From assembly GCA_029202405.1 (NCBI GenBank), contig CP119312.1, forward strand, positions 3,043,001 to 3,107,000: a DNA stretch of 64,000 nucleotides, given 5' to 3'. Positions 8,301-15,456 of the stretch are shown here, one piece after another; the stretch's first letter is position 1, and every line of letters starts with the position of its first letter. Origin of the DNA: Candidatus Devosia phytovorans (GTDB lineage: Bacteria; Pseudomonadota; Alphaproteobacteria; Rhizobiales; Devosiaceae). A model generated the notes under the pieces. That model had not been told where the DNA came from and did no database searches. It was given only the letters and a program-made list of their open reading frames with translations. Position numbers and translations under genes: made by a program.

Positions 8301-9323
8301 TCAGTGTTTTGCTTCAAATTGATGCGGATTAAAGTGGTAGGCGGTCGAGCAGAATTCACAGACGACTTCGATTTCGCCATCCACGGCCATCTCTTCACGG
8401 TCTTCGGCGGTGAAGTTTGTGGCCAGCATATCCTCGATCCGGTCGGCCGAGCAGGAGCAGCGCTCCACCAGGGCGATGGGCGAGAACACCCGCACGCCGG
8501 TCTCGTGATAGAGGCGGAACAGCAGGCGTTCCGAGCTCAGGTCGGGATCGGCCAGCTCGAGGTCATCGAGCGTTGCCAGATGCACCTTGGCTTCGTTCCA
8601 GCCATCGGCCTCGACGAAATCGGGGTCGGCACTGGCGGGATTGTCGAAATTGCCGTCACCCGGCAGATCGGCCATATGCGAAATACCATGTTCGGGCAGA
8701 TGCTGGATCAGCACGCCGCCAGCCCGCCAATGGGGACGATGGTCGCCCTTCTGGGTGAACTCGGCCACGGCGATGCGGACCTGGGTCGGGATCTGCTCGG
8801 ACTGCATGAAATAGGTATGCGCCACCTCTTCGAGCGAGTGACCGTCCAGCGCGACAATGCCCTGATAGCGTTCGGTATGGGCGCCCTGGTCGATGGTCAT
8901 GGCCAGATGGCCCTTGCCGAGCAGCTGGTGCGGCTTGGTATTGCCCTCTTCGGCAGCCTTGAGCAGCGCATCATGGTCGAAGCGGGCATAGCCGCGCATG
9001 CCATCGGGCGCGTCGAAATCGACGACGATCAGGTTCACCGGACCATCGGTCTGGGTCTGCATGATGAACTTGCCCTCGAACTTGAGCGAGGAGCCGATCA
9101 GCGCGGCCAGCACCACGGCTTCGCCGAGCAGGCGCGCCACCGGCGCAGGATAATTGTGGCGGCTGAGGATGGTGTCCAGCGCCTCGCCCAGCCGCACGCT
9201 GCGGCCACGGGTGTCGAGCTTGTCGAGGGTAAAGGGCACTACGGTGTCGTCGCCGCTTTCCGGCCGGTCGAGCCCCAGGGCATTGATCAGGTTCTCGGTC
9301 ATGGTCGTACTATCCGTGGTCAT
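8301..9323 (-). CDS. hslO: Hsp33 redox-regulated chaperone
   Basis: Cytoplasmic holdase chaperone activated by oxidative unfolding. The C-terminal zinc switch is visible as CSC (RCSCSADRI) and CEFC (EVVCEFCSTAYHF), giving the CxC...CxxC zinc-binding set. The N-terminal domain has the Hsp33 block GEAVVLAALIGSSLKFEGKF, followed by GPVNLIVVDF. The start is taken at ATG 9323 (MTTDSTTMTENLINALG); ATG 9302 and GTG 9332 are alternatives and none has a strong SD. It is the last gene of an argD-argF-hslO run, an order common in Hyphomicrobiales. Confidence 0.93.
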   Translation of the reverse strand: MTTDSTTMTENLINALGLDRPESGDDTVVPFTLDKLDTRGRSVRLGEALDTILSRHNYPAPVARLLGEAVVLAALIGSSLKFEGKFIMQTQTDGPVNLIVVDFDAPDGMRGYARFDHDALLKAAEEGNTKPHQLLGKGHLAMTIDQGAHTERYQGIVALDGHSLEEVAHTYFMQSEQIPTQVRIAVAEFTQKGDHRPHWRAGGVLIQHLPEHGISHMADLPGDGNFDNPASADPDFVEADGWNEAKVHLATLDDLELADPDLSSERLLFRLYHETGVRVFSPIALVERCSCSADRIEDMLATNFTAEDREEMAVDGEIEVVCEFCSTAYHFNPHQFEAKH

Positions 9324-9438
9324 TATGGTCACGTGGCTTTCGGTGGGCCGATCCTTCGGGCGCCGGAAAGACCACTGCGTCACTTCCGGTCAGAGGAAGC
9401 GACGCAGCAATGGTATCACAGGCAACTGTGTCGATCGC

Positions 9439-10371
9439 TCAATTCACGTCGACACCGAAGGCCCAGCACAGGATGGCTTTTTGGGCATGGAGGCGGTTTT
9501 CGGCCTCGTCAAACACCACCGACTGGGGACCGTCGATCACCTCGTCGGTCACCTCGTCGCCGCGATGGGCGGGCAGGCAGTGCATGAAAAGGGCGTTTTT
9601 ATCCGCCAGTGCCATCAAATTGGTGTTCACCTGATAGGGTTTCAAGACCCGGCGGCGCTCGGCCGCATCGACGTCGCCCATCGACACCCAGGTGTCGGTG
9701 ATGACGAGATCGGCGCCTTCTACGGCCTCGCGGGGATCCTCGATGAGCTTCACCCGCGAACCGGCGCGCTTGATGTCCTGCATCAGGTCCTTTTCGGGGC
9801 TATACTCGTCCGGCACGGCGATGGTCAGCTCGCAGTCGAATACCTCGGCCGCATTGACCCAGGAGTGCAACACATTGTTGCTGTCGCCAACCCAGGCGAC
9901 CTTGGCGCCCTTGATATTGCCGCGATGCTCTTCAAAGGTCTGCAGGTCCGCCATGATCTGGCAGGGATGGGCGCGACGCGTCAGGCCGTTGATCACCGGC
10001 ACGGTAGCGCCCTCGGCCAGTTCCAGCAGGTCCTGATGGCTGAGGATGCGGATCATGATGGCGTCGACATAGCGGCTCATGACCTTGGCCGTATCTTCCA
10101 GCGTTTCCTCGCGGCTGAGCTGCATTTCCTGGCCGGACAGCATGATGGTTTCGCCGCCGAGCTGGCGCATGCCGACATCGAAGCTGACGCGGGTACGGGT
10201 CGACTGGCGCTCGAAGATCATGGCCAGGACCTTGTCCTTGAGCGGCTGCGGGCGATCGCCTTCCTTGAGGCGCGCCTTGAGCGACGCTGCCGTATCGAGC
10301 ATGCCGCGCAGTTCGGAATAGTTGAAGTCGTCGATCGAGAGAAAATGTCTGGGGGTGCCGGTCGAGGTCAT
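9439..10371 (-). CDS. argF: ornithine carbamoyltransferase
   Basis: Cytosolic enzyme of arginine biosynthesis that joins carbamoyl phosphate and ornithine to give citrulline. The carbamoyl-phosphate loop STRTR is at residues 57-61, HPCQ at 135-138 and the ornithine-site motif HCLPAHRG at 264-271; all are intact. Length is 310 residues, normal for anabolic OTC. It lies 117 bp downstream of argD on the same strand and upstream of hslO. Confidence 0.96.
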   Translation of the reverse strand: MTSTGTPRHFLSIDDFNYSELRGMLDTAASLKARLKEGDRPQPLKDKVLAMIFERQSTRTRVSFDVGMRQLGGETIMLSGQEMQLSREETLEDTAKVMSRYVDAIMIRILSHQDLLELAEGATVPVINGLTRRAHPCQIMADLQTFEEHRGNIKGAKVAWVGDSNNVLHSWVNAAEVFDCELTIAVPDEYSPEKDLMQDIKRAGSRVKLIEDPREAVEGADLVITDTWVSMGDVDAAERRRVLKPYQVNTNLMALADKNALFMHCLPAHRGDEVTDEVIDGPQSVVFDEAENRLHAQKAILCWAFGVDVN

Positions 10372-10488
10372 GGGCCGGGTTCCTTTGTGACGCTATGGAT
10401 GATGTGTGCGTGATTGATCGGCCGCCGCTCAGGGCGGAGGAAACAGGCCGCGTCGTCGACGCCCGAAATAGCACACCGTCAGATCCAT

Positions 10489-11688
10489 CTAGCCCGCCGC
10501 AGGAACCGAGGCATTCTCCGCCTCGATGGCGTCGAAGGCTGCAGCGATCTTTGCCATGGCCAGTTCGATATCGGCCTCGCTGACGATCAGGGGCGGAATG
10601 AGCCGCAGCACGTTTTCGCCGGCACCGATGGTCAACAGCTCGTGCTCGTCACGCAGCCTGGCGACGAAATCGCGCACGGGCGGGGTAATCTTGATGCCGG
10701 CCAGCAGGCCCTTGCCGCGCATTTCCAGCACATAGTCCGGATATTTCTGCGCCAGCTGCTGCATGTGCCAGGCCAGTTTCTGGCCCATCTGGTTGACCTG
10801 ATCGATGAAACCGGGCGCCAGGATGCGGTCGAGCACGGCATTGCCGACGGCGGTCGCCAGGGGGTTGCCGCCATAGGTCGAGCCATGCGTGCCGGGCACC
10901 ATGGACGAAGCCACATCGCCCTTGGCAAGGCAGGCGCCGAGCGGGAAGCCGCCACCGATCGCCTTGGCCACAGCGACGATGTCAGGGGTGATGCCACTCC
11001 ATTCATAGGCAAAGAAGCGGCCGGTCCGGCCATAGCCGCACTGCACTTCGTCCAGGATCAGCAGCATGTCATTGTCGTCGCAGAGCTTGCGCAGGCCCTG
11101 CATGAACTCGGCAGACATGGCGGTGACCCCGCCCTCGCCCTGCACTGGTTCGATGAGGATGGCGCAGGTCTGTGGCGTGATCAGCGATTTGACCGCTTCG
11201 AGGTCACCCGGCTTGGTGTGCTTGAAGCCAGGCGCTGCCGGGCCGAAGCCCTCGAGGTAATCCGGATTGCCGCCGGCGGCGATCGTGCCCAGGGTGCGGC
11301 CATGGAAGGAGCCGGTGAAGGCGATGATCTCGTAGCGATCGGTCTGGCCCTTGGCCCAGAAATAATGCCGCGCCGTCTTGATGGCGCATTCGATGGCTTC
11401 GGCACCGGAATTGGTAAAGAAGACGCTATCGGCAAAGGTCGCGTCGACCAGCCGCTGACCCAGCCGCTCCTGTTCGGGAATGGTGAAGGTATTGGCCGTG
11501 TGCCAGACCTTTTCGGCAGCACTCTTGAGCGCCGTCACGATATGGGCGTCGCCATGACCAAGCGCGTTGACGGCCACGCCGGCGTGGAAATCAAGGAATT
11601 CGCGGCCATGCTGGTCGTACAGGCGCGTACCCTCGCCCCGCTCGAAAGCGAGTTCGGACCGGGCATAGGTGCCGTAGAGCGCAGACAT
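10489..11688 (-). CDS. argD: acetylornithine aminotransferase (class III, PLP-dependent)
   Basis: PLP enzyme converting N-acetylglutamate semialdehyde to N2-acetylornithine, possibly also acting in lysine synthesis as succinyl-DAP aminotransferase. It shows the class-III features HTANTFTIPEQE, FTNSGAEAIECAIKTAR, ILDEVQCGYGRTG and the PLP-lysine region VAKAIGGGFPLGACLA. ATG 11688 is preferred because AAGGA lies seven bases before it; the ATG at 11694 sits directly on the SD. It heads the argD-argF-hslO unit, preceded by a leader carrying a terminator-like hairpin. Confidence 0.95.
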   Translation of the reverse strand: MSALYGTYARSELAFERGEGTRLYDQHGREFLDFHAGVAVNALGHGDAHIVTALKSAAEKVWHTANTFTIPEQERLGQRLVDATFADSVFFTNSGAEAIECAIKTARHYFWAKGQTDRYEIIAFTGSFHGRTLGTIAAGGNPDYLEGFGPAAPGFKHTKPGDLEAVKSLITPQTCAILIEPVQGEGGVTAMSAEFMQGLRKLCDDNDMLLILDEVQCGYGRTGRFFAYEWSGITPDIVAVAKAIGGGFPLGACLAKGDVASSMVPGTHGSTYGGNPLATAVGNAVLDRILAPGFIDQVNQMGQKLAWHMQQLAQKYPDYVLEMRGKGLLAGIKITPPVRDFVARLRDEHELLTIGAGENVLRLIPPLIVSEADIELAMAKIAAAFDAIEAENASVPAAG

Positions 11689-11747
11689 GGTCATTTCCTT
11701 ATAATGGGGATCAATTCACTGGGCGACGGAGCGTGACAATAGCGCCA

Positions 11748-11783
11748 CAAAAATCAAAAACGCGCTCTTTGCGCAGCGCGTTT
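11748..11783 (-). terminator. terminator-like hairpin in the argD leader
   Basis: On the minus strand AAACGCGC (11783-11776) pairs with GCGCGTTT (11765-11758) around a 10-base loop and runs into TTGATTTTTG, a rho-independent-type U tract. It lies about 60 bases upstream of argD. It follows a possible promoter, TTGACT-17-CTTACT, so the hairpin would fall almost at the 5' end of the transcript. It could be an attenuator or could mark the end of a short leader RNA. Confidence 0.45.
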
Positions 11784-11910
11784 AAGCGTGAGAGTAAGGC
11801 CGGTTTTCGCAGATAAGTCAATGATCAGGCGGGCAAGTGGCTGATATGACTCATGACTTCGTTAAGGCAATTTTAACCAGTGAATATTCGGGGAAAATCC
11901 ACCCCGACTC

Positions 11911-11940
11911 TTGATCCTGATTCCACCGATGGCGTAATCT
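11911..11940 (+). promoter_or_regulatory. probable gcrA promoter with GANTC methylation sites
   Basis: TTGATC (11911-11916), an 18-base spacer and TAATCT (11935-11940) form a plausible housekeeping promoter. A GATTC (11919-11923) lies in the spacer, a GACTC (11906-11910) touches the upstream edge of the -35, and another GACTC is at 11848-11852. A further GATTC is at 12040-12044, just inside the gene. GANTC is the CcrM methylation target and GcrA acts at methylated GANTC promoters in Caulobacter. The 5' leader also contains a short hairpin (ACACGA-TATC-TCGTGT, 11955-11970). Confidence 0.5.
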
Positions 11941-12033
11941 CCGGGTCATTGGGAACACGATATCTCGTGTGGCGGACCCACTTAGCATACGACGCCTAGA
12001 GTTTGGTGGCTGCCATGGCCATTTGGCAGCGCA

Positions 12034-12627
12034 ATGAAGGATTCTGTTTTGACGATGGTTTCAGGAGCACAACCGGCGGGCTGGACTGATGAGCGCGTCG
12101 AGACCCTCAAGAAGCTCTGGATGGAGGGCCTCAGCGCCAGCCAGATCGCGGGCGAACTTGGCGAAGGGGTCACCCGCAATGCCGTTATTGGCAAAGTGCA
12201 CCGGCTGAAGCTTTCGGCCCGCGCCAAGCCCACCAATTCGGCACCGCGCGCCCGTCCGGCAGCACGGCCTGCGCCGCGCCGTGTCGCCAGCCCATCGGCC
12301 GGCATTTCGACCATGTCCAGCGCAGCGGCCAAGCCGCGCCCCACCATGCAGGCATCGCGCCCGCAGTCGATCGGCGCGACGGCTCTGGCGATGGACCCAC
12401 AGATGGATGCACAGCTCTATGTGGCGCCGATGGCTGCCGAGCTCTTCATTCCGGAAGACAAGCGCCTCAACCTGCTGCAGCTCAACGAGCACACCTGCAA
12501 GTGGCCGATCGGCGACCCGCTTAGCAAGGACTTCTACTTCTGCGGTCAGCACAGCCTCGAATCCGGCCCCTACTGCGACTTCCACTCGCGCCGGGCCTAT
12601 CACCAGGTCGACAAGAAGCGCCGCTAA
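12034..12627 (+). CDS. gcrA: GcrA cell-cycle regulator
   Basis: Alphaproteobacterial sigma70-cofactor that controls cell-cycle genes at CcrM-methylated GANTC promoters. The N-terminal DNA-binding region is diagnostic: GWTDERVETLKKLWMEGL, then ASQIAGELGEGVTRNAVIGK, then VHRLKLS. A low-complexity Ala/Pro/Arg linker follows. The conserved C-terminal Cys-rich part contains HTCKWPIGDPLSKDFYFCGQ and then GPYCDFHSRRAYH. The start is either ATG 12034 (198 codons with stop) or ATG 12055 (MVSGAQPAGW); neither has a convincing SD. An inverted repeat GCTGCCA/TGGCAGC (12009-12030) lies immediately before 12034. The gene is divergent from argD. Confidence 0.94.
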   Translation: MKDSVLTMVSGAQPAGWTDERVETLKKLWMEGLSASQIAGELGEGVTRNAVIGKVHRLKLSARAKPTNSAPRARPAARPAPRRVASPSAGISTMSSAAAKPRPTMQASRPQSIGATALAMDPQMDAQLYVAPMAAELFIPEDKRLNLLQLNEHTCKWPIGDPLSKDFYFCGQHSLESGPYCDFHSRRAYHQVDKKRR

Positions 12628-12652
12628 GCGGTGTGATGACGGATTTGAAAAG

Positions 12653-12676
12653 GGCGCCGCAAGGCGCCTTTTTTTT
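12653..12676 (+). terminator. rho-independent terminator of gcrA
   Basis: GGCGCC (12653-12658), loop GCAA and GGCGCC (12663-12668) are followed by eight T residues (12669-12676), 25 bases after the gcrA stop. Confidence 0.9.
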
Positions 12677-12702
12677 CGCTACCGTGAGATCATCGCGTTA
12701 GA

Positions 12703-12760
12703 AGTAGACCTCATGGTGAGGTGCGAGCCCTTGCGAGCCTCGAACCACGAGGGCGTGGCA
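12703..12760 (+). repeat. REP-like palindromic unit, copy A
   Basis: The unit has the order AGTAG - CCTCATGGTGAGG (12709-12721) - GC-rich self-complementary core - CCTCGAACCACGAGG (12738-12752) - GCGTGGCA. Each 13-15-base block is itself a hairpin. Copy B lies inverted on the other side of the GIY-YIG gene, and copies C and D are at 21.6 kb. The GIY-YIG stop codon begins at the base immediately after this copy. Confidence 0.85.
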
Positions 12761-13054
12761 CTATTTCCTGGCTCGGCTCGCTAGCTCCGGAAGCGCCTCG
12801 TAATCACCCCGAATTAGCGCCTCTTTCTTGCGGCGCGACCATTTCTTGATCTGCTGCTCGCGCTCGATCGCATCAATGATACGTTCGTAGTGTTCCATGA
12901 ACACCATCTCGACCGGCGTCCGCGTCGATGTATAGCCCGGATAACTCTTGTTGCTGTGCTCCCATAGTCGCGCCTCGGGGTCCTGCTTCGTCAACCCGAC
13001 ATAGTTGGACCCATCCGAACAGCGCAGCATGTAGACGAATACATCCAAGCTCAC
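12761..13054 (-). CDS. GIY-YIG nuclease superfamily protein (UPF0213/YhbQ-like)
   Basis: Small single-domain protein of 97 residues. The GIY-YIG core is visible as FVYML...NYVGLT (residues 6-22), with the conserved Arg of ARLWEH (R29) and the metal-binding Glu of EREQQIKKW (probably E66). The tail is basic. The start is GTG 13054, which abuts GGGAGG; TTG 13048 would have better SD spacing and shorten the protein by two residues. The gene is bounded exactly by inverted REP-like units: copy A abuts its stop codon, and copy B begins at its start and supplies the G-rich SD. This argues for a mobile or repeat-associated cassette. Standalone members have no well-established function, so a nuclease role is inferred from the fold. 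Confidence 0.88.
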   Translation of the reverse strand: MSLDVFVYMLRCSDGSNYVGLTKQDPEARLWEHSNKSYPGYTSTRTPVEMVFMEHYERIIDAIEREQQIKKWSRRKKEALIRGDYEALPELASRARK

Positions 13055-13104
13055 CCTCCCTCGTGGTTCGAGGCTCGCCTATGGCTCGCACCTCACCATG
13101 AGGG
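13055..13104 (-). repeat. REP-like palindromic unit, copy B (inverted relative to A)
   Basis: CCTCGTGGTTCGAGG (13059-13073), core and CCTCACCATGAGG (13091-13103) are the exact reverse complements of the two blocks of copy A. The core differs (TGCGAGCCATAGGCGAG on the minus strand). The outer AGTAG and inner GCGTGGCA flanks are not conserved here; CGAGGGAGGG instead provides the SD of the adjacent GIY-YIG gene. Confidence 0.85.
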
Positions 13105-13155
13105 TGCTGGTGTGTGAGGCGACTACGATTGGGAGTTCAGAGCAAGAGCCGCCGC

Positions 13156-14439
13156 TTACGGCAGAAAAACATCCACGCGCATGCCTTCGCCCGGCTTGCT
13201 CCTGATCGCCAACTGGCCGCGATGGCGGTTAACAATGTGCTTGACGATGGCCAGCCCGAGCCCCGTGCCCTTCTTCTTGCGGCTGGCGTCGGCGTCGATG
13301 CGATAAAAGCGTTCGGTCAGGCGCGGCACGTGCTCGGGCTCGACGCCGGGACCGTGGTCGATGACCGTCACCTGCTGGGCATAGCCCGGCCGGCTGGATG
13401 GAGCGAGACTGATCTCGACGGTCTTGCCGCCGGCGCCATATTTGATGGCATTCTCGACGAGATTTTCGAAAACTTCATAGAGCTGGCCGCGATCACCGAT
13501 GACGGTGCTGGACCCGTCAAAAAGCGTCATCTGCACGTCGAGCTCGGCCGCCTTGGCCTGGACCATCAGGCCCTCGCGCACTTCACGCAAGAGACCCGCC
13601 AGCTCGATCGTGCCGGTTGGGCGCACATGCTGGTGCATTTCGATGCGCGAGAGGCTGAGCATGTCGTCGATCAGCTTGCTCATCCGCTCGGCCTGGCCGC
13701 GCATGATCAGCAGGAATTTTTCGCGTGCCGCCACGTCCTTGGCCGCAGGGCCGAGCAGCGTATCGATAAAGCCCATCAGCGAAGCCAAGGGCGTACGCAT
13801 CTCGTGGCTGGCATTGGCGATGAAATCGCTGCGCAGCGCATCGACGCGCTTGAGTTCGGTCAGGCTCTGGAAGGTCACCAGCAATTGGCGGTCCTCGTCT
13901 TCGAGCCAATCCTGGCCCTCGAGCCGCAGGGGCGAGAGCACGACCTTGTCCCAGGTCTCGGAAGGTACGGTCTCGTGCAGCTCGATGCTGCGCACCAGGC
14001 CATTGCGCATGGTGTGATCAAAGGCTTCCACCAGTTGCGGATTGCGCAACGAGAAGGTCAGGGGATTGCCGCGCCGCAACGAGGGGAACTGCCGCCCGGC
14101 CGCGGCATTGGCATGCAGCACCACGCCGCGCCGATCGAGCACGAGGCAGGGGTCGGCCAGGGCATCAGCCACGGCAAAGACGGCGTCGTCATCGCTGACA
14201 GGCTGCGTCTTGACCACTTCAACGGTCCGCGTGACCGTCAATTGCGGCAGCGGCAGGACGGCGACCCCGACAGAGAGAACAAGGAAGCTGACCAGGGCGG
14301 CAGTGATGCCGATTTCGCCGATCAGCACCAGCGCCACGAAAACACCGAAAATGCCGGCCAGCAAACCAGCCTGCGCGACGAGACGCGCCAAGGCCACCGC
14401 AAGCGGCGACGCAGATTGGCTGAAATGCGGCTCGTCCAT
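13156..14439 (-). CDS. phoR: PhoR-type sensor histidine kinase
   Basis: Inner-membrane kinase, probably of the phosphate regulon. Two hydrophobic helices (about residues 18-62), with hardly any periplasmic loop, are followed by a PAS domain (ADALADPCLVLDRRGVVLHANAA). HisKA carries the H-box SDFIANASHEMRTPLASL (phospho-His about 212). The HATPase domain contains N (FENLVENAIKYG), DHGPGV, FYRIDADASRKKKGTGLGLA and the G2 region. The lack of a sensory loop fits PhoR. The symbol is inferred: no phoB, pst or phoU is in the window. The neighbouring GIY-YIG cassette lies immediately downstream, where pst genes might be expected. It is divergent from ppk2. Confidence 0.8.
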   Translation of the reverse strand: MDEPHFSQSASPLAVALARLVAQAGLLAGIFGVFVALVLIGEIGITAALVSFLVLSVGVAVLPLPQLTVTRTVEVVKTQPVSDDDAVFAVADALADPCLVLDRRGVVLHANAAAGRQFPSLRRGNPLTFSLRNPQLVEAFDHTMRNGLVRSIELHETVPSETWDKVVLSPLRLEGQDWLEDEDRQLLVTFQSLTELKRVDALRSDFIANASHEMRTPLASLMGFIDTLLGPAAKDVAAREKFLLIMRGQAERMSKLIDDMLSLSRIEMHQHVRPTGTIELAGLLREVREGLMVQAKAAELDVQMTLFDGSSTVIGDRGQLYEVFENLVENAIKYGAGGKTVEISLAPSSRPGYAQQVTVIDHGPGVEPEHVPRLTERFYRIDADASRKKKGTGLGLAIVKHIVNRHRGQLAIRSKPGEGMRVDVFLP

Positions 14440-14529
14440 GTTTTGTTTCTGTGAATCAGCCAGTTGCGACGCCCCTTGCGCGCAAGGGCGCCTTCATAGC
14501 ACGGTGAAGATGACAATGGAGCGACACCA

Positions 14530-15387
14530 GTGACCGACCCTCTCGACGGCTTCGACCTCGACAATCCGCAGCTTCCCAAGGCGATCAAGAAAAATGCCAT
14601 GACCTCGGGCGGCTATCCTTACGAGGATAAGCTGGATGGGGAAATCTATGAAGCGCATTTGCTGGGCTTGCAGAAGCAATTAGTGCAATTGCAGGCACAT
14701 CTGCAGGCGAGCGGAGAACGGGTGCTGATCCTGTTCGAGGGGCGCGATGCGGCCGGCAAGGGCGGCACCATCAAGACCTATCTCGAAAATCTCAACCCGC
14801 GCTACAACCTCAATGTCGCCCTGCCCAAGCCGAGCGACCGCGAAAGCACGCAATGGTATTTCCAGCGCTATGTCGACTGGCTGCCGGCCGGCGGGGAAAC
14901 CGTGCTGTTCGACCGCTCCTGGTACAATCGTGCCGGCGTCGAAAAGGTCATGGGTTTCTGCACGCCCGAGCAGACCGAGCATTTCCTCGACGAGGCGCCC
15001 GACTTCGAAAAGCGCATCACCAGGGACGGCATCCACTTTTTCAAATTCTACCTGTCGATCGGCCGGGAAATGCAGCTCAAGCGCTTCCATGACCGTCGGC
15101 ATGATCCGCTCAAGGTCTGGAAGCTGTCGCCCATCGACATCGAGGCGCTGCACAAGTGGGACGCCTATACCGAGGCGCGCGACGTCATGCTGAAGCGCAC
15201 CGATGTGCCTCATGCGCCCTGGACGGTGATCCGCGCCAATGACAAGCGGCGCGGCCGCATCAACGTCATCCAGACCGTGCTCGATCGCCTCGACTATGCC
15301 GGCAAGGACAAGGCCGCCATCGGCGAGATCGACCGCAAGATCACGCTGTCCGCAGAGGACTTCCTCAGGCTGCACAAGACGGCCTGA
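14530..15387 (+). CDS. ppk2: polyphosphate kinase 2 (PPK2 class I)
   Basis: Cytosolic enzyme transferring phosphate between polyphosphate and nucleotides, usually polyP-driven NDP phosphorylation. Walker A is GRDAAGKGG (71-79) and Walker B/lid is FDRSWYNR (127-134); the PPK2 blocks FEKRITRDGIHFFKFYLSI and RHDPLKVWKLSPID are present. The start is GTG 14530 behind GGAG. Length is 285 residues, a one-domain class I form. It is divergent from the PhoR-like kinase, consistent with phosphate-responsive expression, which is an inference. Confidence 0.93.
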   Translation: MTDPLDGFDLDNPQLPKAIKKNAMTSGGYPYEDKLDGEIYEAHLLGLQKQLVQLQAHLQASGERVLILFEGRDAAGKGGTIKTYLENLNPRYNLNVALPKPSDRESTQWYFQRYVDWLPAGGETVLFDRSWYNRAGVEKVMGFCTPEQTEHFLDEAPDFEKRITRDGIHFFKFYLSIGREMQLKRFHDRRHDPLKVWKLSPIDIEALHKWDAYTEARDVMLKRTDVPHAPWTVIRANDKRRGRINVIQTVLDRLDYAGKDKAAIGEIDRKITLSAEDFLRLHKTA

Positions 15388-15394
15388 GGCCCCA

Positions 15395-15423
15395 TTGACA
15401 CCACCCCTTGGTGTCAAGCTACT
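15395..15423 (+). promoter_or_regulatory. promoter overlapped by a perfect palindromic operator
   Basis: TTGACACCA (15395-15403) and TGGTGTCAA (15409-15417) are perfect 9-bp arms around CCCCT. The left arm contains a consensus -35 (TTGACA), and GCTACT (15418-15423) sits 17 bases downstream as a -10. The start codon of the 15457 gene follows 33 bases later. There is no T tract, so an operator is more likely than a terminator. The cognate regulator is not in the window. Confidence 0.5.
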
Positions 15424-15456
15424 GTTACAATTGCGACGATTTCGCGCAGGGGCCGA

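Noticed and set aside
12703..13104. Classical insertion sequence around the GIY-YIG gene
   Set aside because: No transposase domain, no evident target-site duplication and only imperfect conservation of the outer ends; described instead as a REP-like/nuclease cassette.
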